From NCBI GenBank assembly GCA_003194525.1, contig NBIV01000134.1:124001-188000 (forward strand): a stretch of 64,000 nt of DNA, read 5' to 3'. The first letter of the stretch is position 1. Every line of letters starts with the position of its first letter. This document shows, piece after piece, positions 1-8,831 of the stretch. The notes under the pieces were generated by a model that was not told the DNA's origin, did not search any database, and saw only the letters and a list, made by a program, of their open reading frames with translations. This stretch comes from Gracilariopsis chorda (lineage: Eukaryota > Rhodophyta > Florideophyceae > Gracilariales > Gracilariaceae). A program made the translations under genes and the position numbers.

Positions 1-8
1 AAAGGGGC

Positions 9-1736
9 ATGGAAGCTAAGAATTTCTCGAAAGTGAGTTTGTCGAACAAGACCCAGAGTCAGAGAGTCGGGTATGGTGTGCAGCTGGTGACCAGGGCTTG
101 GGATTGTTTCGCCCAATTCCTCGGGTTTCCCAACGTTGAGGTTATGATCTTTTCTTACATTCGACTCGACTATATCAGTGTAGTCTTCACCGATATCGCA
201 CAATGCTCCATGGGTTTCCAACACAAAGATTGTTCCAAAAAGTTTCTGGAGGAGAAGAACGTCACCACCGTAGAAGAAAACGTTACCAAATGGGCATGGA
301 ATCTGCCGGACCCAGTGGATACAGCGCTCCGCCTTTGTGCCAAAGAATACCTTGGTGACCTTTCCAATGTGGTGGTACGAGAGAAACTGTTCGACATTTC
401 TGCTCCCAGCAAATGGGATGCCTTCAAAAGGTTCATCATCACGAGAACGAGACTTTTCCCTCTGCGGTTTGAGAACTTTAGTGAATCTCTTGTCACTACG
501 GTTCAAGAGGCCATAAAGCCTCTGAAGCTCATTGCATTGCATGGAAGCAATGTCAAAGTACATCAAGCTGTGAAACCAGAGCCCGCAGAAGACGTTGACA
601 TAATTATGGAGCCGGTAGAAACTGGTACGGCTGGTGGTGGGAACGAATGTGCTGAGCATGTGGAAGGTGGTGATCAGGGTGAGTTGGAAGAAGTGGAAGA
701 GATAGAGATGGTAGAGGATGCGGAACGTGGTACTGCGGAACGTGGTACTGCACCAAAGGCCACCGAAGGACTGCAGACAACAGCTTTGTCGCAGAACTTA
801 TCGTATGATGTCGAAGGCACGGGGATTCGTGCACCACCGTACCCTACGACTTTGGATGATGTGATAGCTTACAAGTATTGTGAGAAGGAGATGTACCGCA
901 ACTTCCGTCTCCACAACTGCAAGTTCGAAAATCTCATCGAAGTTGACGACAACAAGTCTGGTGAAAGCGAGGTATCTATTGAAGGAAGGGTACAGTTCCC
1001 GCTTTCCGATCCGCCATATGGGACTCGTTCTGAGCGTTGTTTGGAGAACAGCGAACACGATATTCTGACCAAGAAGGGCATGAGCAGCTCAGCGAGGAGG
1101 TCTTCAAAGGTTCTACGTCCTGTTGGACATATTATACAGTTCTGCTCATGGGATCAGGTACCGTTGTGGCGGGATGTGCTACGGAAAGTTACCTACATGG
1201 ATGACTCTGATACGAAGCGTTACTCCTTTGTCGCCGACGAACAGCCCCTCCATTTCTTACGGTCTTTAGGTAATACGACGGGTAACGTTGGGAGAAGAAG
1301 TTGCCGGTTGCACCAGACGACAGAATACGCTGTACATGCTGTTCGTTCTGGAGTTCCTTATGCACAACACCACCGGATGGTCAACTATGAGAACTTCAAG
1401 TATGTTGCTTCACGATACCCAGCGTATCATGCAATCATGGATCAGGTGCCGCCGATGTCAAATAGTGAGATGCTCATGTGGTCTGTGAAAAACCCGGATG
1501 GGAAGCATACGAGGAAGAGGGTGCGACCGAAACAGAAGTGTAGGGCACTGTTGAAAGAGCTGATTTGCAGGTTCAGTCAGCCAGGAGACCTCGTGGTCGA
1601 CATGTTTGCCGGAACGTTCTCGACAGTGATGGCATGCATGGAACTGCCAAGCATCGGAAGTTTGTGGGGTGTGAACCGGACAAAGCTTGCTTTGAAAACG
1701 CCAGGCATGCCGCTATTGTTCGCTTCGCTTCCATAA
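9..1736 (+). CDS. DNA N6-adenine/N4-cytosine methyltransferase-like protein, probably broken
   Basis: The frame opens with ATG at position 9 and gives 575 residues; it may be cut at its 5' side by the window edge. Residues 334-337 read DPPY (DPPYGTRSER), the catalytic motif IV of amino-methyltransferases. Residues 531-536 read DMFAGT, matching the SAM-binding motif I (D-x-F-x-G). DPPY before FxG is the beta-class order typical of bacterial and phage enzymes. The N-terminal 300 residues carry an acidic Glu-rich stretch and no domain I know. A block that normally follows motif I (KFVGCEPDKACFENA) lies in an overlapping frame ending near 1930, so this copy is probably a pseudogene or has at least one break. 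A SET-domain gene follows on the same strand. Inference: an acquired or mobile-element-borne DNA methylase. Methylation target unknown. Confidence 0.6.
   Translation: MEAKNFSKVSLSNKTQSQRVGYGVQLVTRAWDCFAQFLGFPNVEVMIFSYIRLDYISVVFTDIAQCSMGFQHKDCSKKFLEEKNVTTVEENVTKWAWNLPDPVDTALRLCAKEYLGDLSNVVVREKLFDISAPSKWDAFKRFIITRTRLFPLRFENFSESLVTTVQEAIKPLKLIALHGSNVKVHQAVKPEPAEDVDIIMEPVETGTAGGGNECAEHVEGGDQGELEEVEEIEMVEDAERGTAERGTAPKATEGLQTTALSQNLSYDVEGTGIRAPPYPTTLDDVIAYKYCEKEMYRNFRLHNCKFENLIEVDDNKSGESEVSIEGRVQFPLSDPPYGTRSERCLENSEHDILTKKGMSSSARRSSKVLRPVGHIIQFCSWDQVPLWRDVLRKVTYMDDSDTKRYSFVADEQPLHFLRSLGNTTGNVGRRSCRLHQTTEYAVHAVRSGVPYAQHHRMVNYENFKYVASRYPAYHAIMDQVPPMSNSEMLMWSVKNPDGKHTRKRVRPKQKCRALLKELICRFSQPGDLVVDMFAGTFSTVMACMELPSIGSLWGVNRTKLALKTPGMPLLFASLP
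720..749 (+). repeat. 15-bp tandem duplication inside the methyltransferase frame
   Basis: The unit GCGGAACGTGGTACT occurs twice in direct succession, coding AERGT twice in the acidic linker. It keeps the reading frame, as expected for a variable linker. Confidence 0.85.
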
Positions 1737-1953
1737 TACGGGAAGGACACACGGATATTGAGAAGAGCCAGGAGCTTCGAAAGATCGCCCATTGTGTTTC
1801 CTCTGCGTTCCCAATGGGAAGAAGCAGGCACACCGTGTTATGGAGGGCTGTCGACGGATTTCCACCGTACCAAATTCTTCCCCCACACCTTGTCGACTTT
1901 CTCTCTACTTTGTGGCAAAGTAAATTCTAGGGAAGTTGGGAAGGAAGAAAGCT

Positions 1954-2571
1954 ATGGATGGATGGCCGAGGGAGCTGCAGGGAAGAATGAATCTGGAGAA
2001 CACGAAGTCTCTATTGGCAATGGAGGCTGTGCAGTATGGGTTGCGAGTGGGCAAGTCTACTATTCGTTACGAAAAGGCTGGTGTTGGAGTGTTTGCAACT
2101 CGCCGAATTGCTGCAGGCGAGGTAGTGTGCTATTTCTACGGGACGTTGGTTTATCATGACCTTTCGAATCGGAAAGAAGTGCACAAGACCTATGGGGAGG
2201 GAGTCATGGGTGTGAGGAAGGATCGCTTCCAGAAGTATGCGGTAGAGATAGAAGTCTACGGTCAACAGTTCCAATCACTTCCGCATCGAAAACAGCTGAC
2301 GAATTGGCATGGAAAACAAGCAAACCCCATTTTATGGGTGGTTCCTGCCCCTTTTTGTATTGGGGGGTATATCAACGATCCAAAGTACGTTGAAGGGGAT
2401 AAACAGTTAGATGCCATGGTGGATGGCCTCGTGAAAAAAAGGGAGGCTAATGTGCGGATGAAACGGACACCGGGAGTGGGACGAACACCAGGGGGAATAA
2501 CGGACTACAAACTTATTAAGATGGAGGGGACAGCCGACATAGAGCAAGGAGAGGAACTCTTCGCCAGATAA
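1954..2571 (+). CDS. SET-domain protein (putative protein-lysine methyltransferase)
   Basis: About 205 residues from the first ATG at 1954; the frame itself opens a few codons earlier. The N-terminal SET half is visible as AGVGVFATRRIAAGEVVCYF followed by YGTLVY. The central block has GGYINDPKY in place of the usual NH(S/C) signature, then EANVR. The C-terminal part reads DIEQGEELFAR and stops, without the usual final Y-G. SET enzymes use S-adenosylmethionine to methylate lysines, usually on histones, and this one is at the short end for the family. It lies just downstream of the DNA methyltransferase frame on the same strand, which suggests a linked pair. No post-SET cysteines are seen. Activity is uncertain because the asparagine/histidine motif is atypical. 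Confidence 0.65.
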   Translation: MDGWPRELQGRMNLENTKSLLAMEAVQYGLRVGKSTIRYEKAGVGVFATRRIAAGEVVCYFYGTLVYHDLSNRKEVHKTYGEGVMGVRKDRFQKYAVEIEVYGQQFQSLPHRKQLTNWHGKQANPILWVVPAPFCIGGYINDPKYVEGDKQLDAMVDGLVKKREANVRMKRTPGVGRTPGGITDYKLIKMEGTADIEQGEELFAR

Positions 2572-2847
2572 GGTGATGTTTATGACTGGCAAACCCATTT
2601 AAATGTGGAGGATGGAACGATAGTCATTGATTAGTTTGTTGTTGTAAACCTTTGTCCACAGCTTGGCTAAAGGATGTCTTTTATTATGTGAACGGATGTC
2701 TAGTCCTAACTTAGGACAATATTACTTTTCAGTAGGGATAGAAAATACAAAGCAATATAGATGTGATACAGAAACGTCCATTTTCGGTACCACCGAGGAT
2801 TTTATTTTCAAGATTTCACAAAAAGCAAAGATTTTTGTGCGCATCGG
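2572..2847. other. Gap without a recognisable gene
   Basis: AT-richer stretch between the SET gene and the next open frames. I see no conserved reading frame, repeat or RNA gene. Confidence 0.5.
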
Positions 2848-3695
2848 GTGGCGAGATTTTCCCGGAAAACACACGGCGTGGGCCAACCCAGAGCGTCACC
2901 AGCCACTTGGGAAAGAGTTTTGACTCCAAGAATCGTGCCGAAGGGAAAGAAGCGAGGCCCAGGAAGGGGTAGTGCGGCGAGTGCGGCTAAGACGCGGCGA
3001 AAGGCTATTGAGGAGCGAACCGCGAGTGGAACGAAAGCGAAATCATGTGTTCCCAGTAGCGGATTATCGGGGAGGAGGTCAGGAGAAGGTGCTTCGAAGA
3101 GAGGGGGAAGAGGTGGGGCAAAGAACGTCGGATCCGAGCGCACGACGAGTGAGCGCACGACGAGTGAGAATTTGAAGGCTGATGCCCATGCGCATATAGC
3201 AGGCGGGAGAGATTCGGTTCGGGGACGGCGATCTATGCCTGGGTCGGGTGGTAGATTGGAGGGGTTTTTAGAATAGAGGTGGGGCCCCAAGTGGAAACCG
3301 AGATGTAGGAGAGTTAAATGTCTCTTTGGAACACGGTGATGGGGACGAAGAGGATCACATTGTGAAGGAGAGATGGACGAGAGAGAGAATAAAGGAAGAA
3401 GTGGGACGCCGCTCTGATTCAAAGGAAACGCGAGAAGTGGAAGAAGTGGTCAGAGCGACGGATGGAATACAGGAAGCATCGAAAAGCGGAGACCGTACAA
3501 GCACACTCGTGCGGACGCGAAAGGTGCAAATGGCTGAAAACTTGGAAAGTGATAGAGGAAGCAGAACGCCGCAGACTCTGGAAGGCATGCGAGAGAGAAA
3601 ATGAATTGTTCATCGGTCGCCAAGTGAACCTGCTGACGAGCGAAGCCTGCCTGTCAATGTTTTGGGAGATGCAGGAAATGACGACATCGGTGTGA
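2848..3695 (+). other. Overlapping charged open frames, unrecognised
   Basis: Two long open frames lie here: 2848-3276 (142 codons, no ATG near its start, very Lys/Arg/Gly/Ser-rich) and 3326-3604 (Glu/Arg-rich), with a further frame at 3462-3695. The composition suggests disordered or coiled-coil protein, or purine-biased non-coding DNA. There is no match to a family I know. They share strand with the genes on both sides, so they may be remnants of one degenerate gene leading into the next feature. Confidence 0.25.
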
Positions 3696-3778
3696 TGTCT
3701 TGATCTTCGTTAGTTGAGAGGGTCAATATATTGAGGGCAGAACTCGGACAGATCAAAGGGGACCACTGCAGCCTAAAG

Positions 3779-4432
3779 ATGTCGCTGAAGCTGACGCAAG
3801 AGGAACTGAAGAGGATGAGAGAAGAGATGAGCGAGAAGAATATATTGATAGATAGCTTACGGGAATGGATGAAGGTGGGAAGAGGGGAGAGAAAGGGATC
3901 TGAAGGTGAAAATGGCTTGACAGGGGGTAGGAAGTATGTAGTTGATGTGCAAGAGAGTTTTTATGGGTTTGCGAGGGTACTATATGATAGGTTGTTGTAC
4001 TATGCGAAGGTGGAGGTATCGGAGTTTTGTTTTACTTCGGAGGGTGTGGAAAGAAACTGGAAGAATCGATGCAAAGTATTGGGGAAGGGAAGAGAGTGGA
4101 GTGTGTTTGTCGTCGGAGGAAAGAAAATTGTGCCTCGATGTCCGTTTGAGATCGCATCTGAGATGGGGTCGTACACGCCTTCGTCGCGAGGAGGAAGTAA
4201 TGACCAATTGAAGTACTTGGATGGCGTTGAGATTGAGCGGGAGAGATGGCAGTCGATTAGTGATACGGGTAGGAAGGATCAATGCGTGCGGGAGGTTGTT
4301 GCGGACAGGTGTTTGAGGCAACGTATGAAGCAGAATTTGAGTAATGTGATTGGGATTCGGAAGCGTGCGGCACGGGACAAAATGTTTTCGTTGCTTGGAT
4401 ATGACTTGATAGCCGGACGTGTGAGACCGTGA
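3779..4432 (+). CDS. Unrecognised protein with N-terminal coiled coil
   Basis: The open frame is 3731-4432; the first ATG is at 3779, giving about 217 residues. Residues up to about 50 (KLTQEELKRMREEMSEKN) have the heptad look of a coiled coil. The rest is mixed and globular-looking (VQESFYGFARVLYDRLLYY; FVVGGKKIVPRCPFEIASEM), with a basic C-terminal third rich in Arg/Lys. The amino-acid mix looks like real coding sequence. I do not recognise the family. It lies on the same strand as the methyltransferase and SET genes upstream and a further open frame downstream, and may belong to the same decayed locus or element. Confidence 0.4.
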   Translation: MSLKLTQEELKRMREEMSEKNILIDSLREWMKVGRGERKGSEGENGLTGGRKYVVDVQESFYGFARVLYDRLLYYAKVEVSEFCFTSEGVERNWKNRCKVLGKGREWSVFVVGGKKIVPRCPFEIASEMGSYTPSSRGGSNDQLKYLDGVEIERERWQSISDTGRKDQCVREVVADRCLRQRMKQNLSNVIGIRKRAARDKMFSLLGYDLIAGRVRP

Positions 4433-4537
4433 GAGGGGAAGGAGCTAGATATTGAGTTGAAGAAGCAGTTATAGGAAGCAAAGACGAAGTTCAAGGGGGA
4501 TGGGGAGGCGAAGAGCGGTAGTTTATGTTCTTGGAGG

Positions 4538-4879
4538 ATGAGAACAATCGAGGATCTTACGTATTCTGAATTTCAGGTTGCTGTTCGGCTGAGGGAGTTT
4601 AGTGAAGAGGACATGTACTTCAAGAACGGGGCTGCCGTGGAAGTATTGGAAGAATTCATGGGATATGAGGTGGGGACGGAAAGGGAGGGAAAGATGGAGT
4701 ACGTTGATGGGACAGTGATGCATTTGGCTCGTTTAGATGCGTGGATCGGATTTGTTTTGACAGCAATGGACACAGATATGGGGCGTGGAGGAAGAAGGCA
4801 GTTGTTATTTTCTAGTTGTACGGGGAGTATCTTCGGCTTGCGGTGGAGAAAATACTTGGGGTGGCGTGGGAGAGGGTGA
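4538..4879 (+). CDS. Unrecognised 113-residue protein, possibly a continuation of the preceding gene
   Basis: Starts at an ATG and codes 113 residues. The first 80 have plausible coding composition (EDLTYSEFQVAVRLREFSEE). The gap from the preceding frame is about 100 bp, with a stop at 4432. It could be a later part of the same broken gene. No family recognised and no membrane segment. Confidence 0.3.
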   Translation: MRTIEDLTYSEFQVAVRLREFSEEDMYFKNGAAVEVLEEFMGYEVGTEREGKMEYVDGTVMHLARLDAWIGFVLTAMDTDMGRGGRRQLLFSSCTGSIFGLRWRKYLGWRGRG

Positions 4880-5072
4880 GAGAACTACATCATGAATAAT
4901 TGGAGAATGAAGGTTGCGACGACGGTTACCCGCGTTTTATAGCTAGGAATAGGAGTAGAGAAGCGAAGGTAGCGCTGTGGATACCTTCGAAACGGAAGAT
5001 TGCGGAGATGGCGCGCTGAATGAGGGCCATTATTGTTTTGCGTGGGATGTTGGAGGACGAATGTGGGATGGA

Positions 5073-6136
5073 CTATCCGTCGCCAGGGGAGGAAGAGGGG
5101 GAGAAGAAAGTTGGGAGGTATCCGAGTAGGGTGGGGTTTTGGGAGACAAACTTTCGGTGGAATGCGTCGGAGAGGTTGAGAAGGGTGATGTGAAGGAAGT
5201 AGGAGGTGATGGAGGAGCCTTTGAGTGAGGTTACAGACGTATCGGAGAATACCTGTACGAGACCGACGAATGATTCCATACCGGTTGTTTAGGGGGTGTG
5301 CTAGACGATATTATTGATGTGGCACTGCGTAATGGCCTGTTTAAAGACAGGAACGACTTTGTTTCCGAAGGCTGTGGCTATAGGATGGGCGAAGGCGGGG
5401 GTTGAAGAAGAGTAAGGTGAAGATTGGGACACGCGTTGTAAGAAGATGTTGTTGAAGTGTGCGAGAGCGAGTTGTTGCTTCAGGACGTCTATGGCGCCTT
5501 TTTGGAAGAGAGTTGCGGAGAAGGAGTTGTGCTCGTCAGAGATTGTGAGAGGGAGAAAACTGGTGGAGTTGATACGTCTTTTGACGAGGTGTTCTTGGAG
5601 TGCGAGGCACTGCTTTGCGGAGGAGATGGATTTCTGGAAGGATGACTTGGAGAAGTATGGGTGGATGAGAAGGGAGATGAGTTCGTCCGCTTTGCGTGTG
5701 CTGAAGGAGGAAGCGATGGAGGAGATGCAGAGGACGAGTTGCTCGAGATGGCGGTTGTTGAGGAGAGGGGAGGGGGATTGGGACGGCGTATGGGGAGGTG
5801 GGTTTGAGGAGGAGACTGAACAGAGGGCTTGACTTGCCATGTGGTGTGCGTCTTGTGTTTGGAGGGAAAGGGAGTCCTGTTGGATGTGATAGGGTTCATC
5901 TTTGGCGAGGGGGACGTTGTCGGAGGGGCAGTGTGAGGGAGTGGGAGGAGGAATAGTGGAGAGGTTTGGAACGGATTTTCGTCACTTGGTCCTTGGAGGG
6001 AACTGGACGGGAGCGTTGCGGAGGAGGAAGGGCGTTTGTCGGGGGTGGGTCGATGAGGGCACCTGCGTTGGTGACTCTGGAGAGAGAACGCGGTGGGGCC
6101 GTAGAAGGTGCAACGGGGATGGCAACAGGGTATCAT
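5073..6136 (-). pseudogene. Broken gene with an N-terminal C2H2 zinc finger
   Basis: Reading on the minus strand, the first ATG at 6136 is followed at once by a zinc-finger motif (CCHPRCTFYGPTAFSL, then QSHQRRCPH; spacing about C-x4-C-x12-H). Next comes a long Pro/Ser/Thr-rich linker. A helical-looking segment follows in a second frame (5840-5301: ADELISLLIHPYFSKSSFQ; LKQQLALAHFNNIFLQRV), then a third open piece (5279-5073). The change of frame inside the Pro/Ser-rich part and the stop at 5301 show that this copy is broken. The plus strand over 5.3-5.8 kb also has a long open frame but with poorer composition. A zinc finger followed by low complexity fits a retroelement or regulatory protein; no catalytic domain is visible. 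Confidence 0.35.
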
Positions 6137-6676
6137 GGCGGGGGAAGGAGAACGGAGAACAGGATGCTTGGAAACAGAGAAGGGAGGGTGGTGGCGGAGT
6201 GGGATATCGGGGAGCGTAGTATTATGGCGCACGTAGATGAGGTGGTGCACGTGATGCAGAGCGTCTTTTCGTAGGGCGTGGGGTAGAGCATGCGATGCAA
6301 GGAGCAGGTCGAGCAACGGGTGATAGAAAGCCAAAGCTATTTGGTTATGTAAACGCTATGTATGTATTCTATGTATTCTATCTATTCTATTTTGCTATTC
6401 GAAGGGGCACTCGCTCAGGACCAGTAAGATTTGGATTCCACGTGCACCTGAGAGGGTAAGTATTAGTGGAGTCTGGCGCTAGTTTTACCTCCAAAGAAAC
6501 TGGGAAATGTCTAGTATACTGCTAGTCTTTTGTCCCAAGCAAACTAGCTCTGTACTATGTATGGAATTATTTTGAGAAATTTGATTCATTCAAAATTGGG
6601 TTTGAACAGTCGTTATTCGTTCATTTTAATTTTTTGCCTTTTTAATGCCAAACTAGCATAACGAGAACACCGACGG

Positions 6677-6725
6677 TCAATTCTTTATGGCACCATTCAA
6701 GTTGAATGGTGCCATAAAGAATTGA
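6677..6725. repeat. Perfect 24-bp inverted repeat with a 1-nt centre
   Basis: Arms 6677-6700 and 6702-6725 are exact reverse complements (arm begins TCAATTCTTTATGGCACCAT), separated by a single G. It could form a near-loopless cruciform or hairpin. It may be the joined ends of a deleted foldback or MITE-type transposon. The flanks show no extended repeat. Confidence 0.9.
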
Positions 6726-8603
6726 TGTTTCCAATTATTGAATAAAAGAATCGACAACCAGATTCTTGCAAAGAGAAGTACGTCTTGCCGACACCCAAGG
6801 CGGCTATCAGTTTTCCAGAATCCAGTACGAGTGTACTGCAATGCGTTATTCAAGACATCAATCGCTATCGACGGAGCTGACAGCATATAAAGCTCGACAG
6901 GAGGCGTGTAGTAGGTCCAGGATGGTTCGACTCCCGAGCTCGGTTCTATGCCTCCAACCGAAGTCCGACTACTGGGAGATGTTTACAGACCCCCAAAAGC
7001 AAAGCGTCTTTAACACGTAAAAACATCAGTTTGGGCTCCAAAAAAGACCAATCGGTCGACCAAAAACCTCGCGGGGCGAGAGAGAACGTGAGCACTTCCC
7101 CGAAATTGGACCAGTGCCTGGACGAAGGTCTATAATTGCGCCACGTATGACGATACGACCGAAACCCCAACGGGTAGCAACAGGAAAGCAGTGCATCTCT
7201 GAGATTCGGCCAGAGCCCGGACTTGTGCGTTTGCTATGGATGCCCTGTCTGGCACTCAAAATGAGCGATGCTCATTACCCAGGGTTCCCATCCACATCCA
7301 AGTGTCGAAGGCGACACTATAGGTCGGCTCTCCACTCAGACGGCAGGGTCGCCAGTAGGCCAACGGGTGAGGCGATCGTGTGACGCGCACTACCAGCGTC
7401 AGAAGGCTAGTACCAATAAAAACTGAACGGAAAATACCCGGGCATTGTAAAACACGAAGTGTAACTAGACAGTGGTTCCGCAGGGTATTGCCTGTATTGT
7501 CATCGTTAGCACTGGACTAAGTACAGAACTATGTGTGCTCCAATAGCAAAACTGAAGTGGTGAAGCCACCAAGAGACTGGCAGACCTTTCTTAGAAGCTG
7601 GAACGTGAGTTCGGCATACTAATACCGCCAACCACTACGACGGCTGTCCAATATTTCGTCTACTATACTAAATTTATTTTATAATCGTACAGTTTTGCAC
7701 GCATCTGCGTGCTGCATTCGGCCATGGGCCAATGCTACAAGTAGACACTCCAAGCCCGATGGGTGCCCAGTGCAGAGCTGCAGTCCAACCAAAAACTAAA
7801 AAACTCGGCACAATGCCCATTAAATTAACACTGCGCTGCATCGTAACGGCCAGGCTTCTGCCCTCTTTATAAGGGCAAGGACCACTGCGGTACACCAAGA
7901 ACTCATTTCGGTGTACATTGAATAAAAGTGGATGCAATGATCTTGAAGTATGACCCACATAAATGATATCCCACACCAAAAAACGTCTCATGACCTGTAC
8001 ATAATTAGTTACCGGAAGGTACGACAGAATATGCGTATTCAAGATGCAAGGCATTTTCTTGGGGTATGTCCCAAAAGTTTCTCCATTGTATAGTTCGAAT
8101 TCCAAGTTGAGCTGCGAGATGTTTCTATATTTGAGTTAAAGAGCATTCCCGTAACAGAGTCTGATCATGGAAAAGCTGTTCAGAAGTACAAATTCTCGTC
8201 TGCAGTCAGTGAATAAAAGAAACTGGATGAAGTGCAATCGCCCCCAGTTTGCGGAAGACGGGCTGTCGTTCCAAAACCATTCCCGGACATGGCTTGCAGG
8301 TGGGCTTGAACCACCGTATCTGCTCGATGCTATATTCTCTTGCTTTATGCTGGCAATAATTCCGCAGCTTCATACTAACTGCTGCAGGCAGGGAGCAAGT
8401 GTTATGAAACCCCTCAACGCGGTCTCGTTGCTTTGTGTTCGCGACCAGATAATGCCACCCGAATGGCGTGAAGTGCGAGGTGCCAATAACTGAGAATGGT
8501 CACACTAATGATGGAAAGCGGTGAAAATGAATCATGTCTTCTGAATTTACTGGGCATCTGTATGTCTTCTGTGGGTGTCTGAATCAGCCCAGGGGACCGT
8601 TTT

Positions 8604-8760
8604 CGTGCAGTGATGCTCTTTACAATGCGCCAGTGCAATATATATGTCTGTGCAACTTACTGCACTGGCGCAGTGCAACGAGCCAGCCACATAGCGCACA
8701 CTGCCTACTGCCGAGTAGCTGGCACTGCAATCATGTACTTTAGTGCCAGCCACTTATCAG
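8604..8760. repeat. Cluster of short inverted and direct repeats around GCACTGGC
   Basis: TGCGCCAGTGCA at 8626-8637 is inverted exactly at 8661-8672. GCCAGCCAC occurs at 8682-8690 and 8745-8753, and further GCAGTG/CACTGC copies lie between. The block can fold into several competing hairpins. No open frame covers it convincingly. Confidence 0.6.
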
Positions 8761-8807
8761 TAAGCGCAGTCACCATGCAGCAGCAGCCATTACTCTTTGA
8801 GGTTTGC

Positions 8808-8831
8808 TGGTGGTGGTGGTGATGGTGGTGA
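8808..8831 (+). repeat. TGG/TGA trinucleotide microsatellite
   Basis: Eight imperfect trinucleotides (TGG x4, TGA, TGG x2, TGA). Confidence 0.8.

Noticed and set aside
2808-3422. Minus-strand 204-codon Pro/Ser-rich frame
   Set aside because: It is the complement of purine-biased DNA with no domain; the long frame is explained by composition.
6900-7260. GGTTCGACTCC near 6920 as a tRNA B box
   Set aside because: No A box or stems at the right spacing.
7674-8105. Minus-strand 143-codon frame with GIVPSFLVFG, possibly a retroelement integrase tail
   Set aside because: Only one short resemblance and no neighbouring parts; too weak to annotate.
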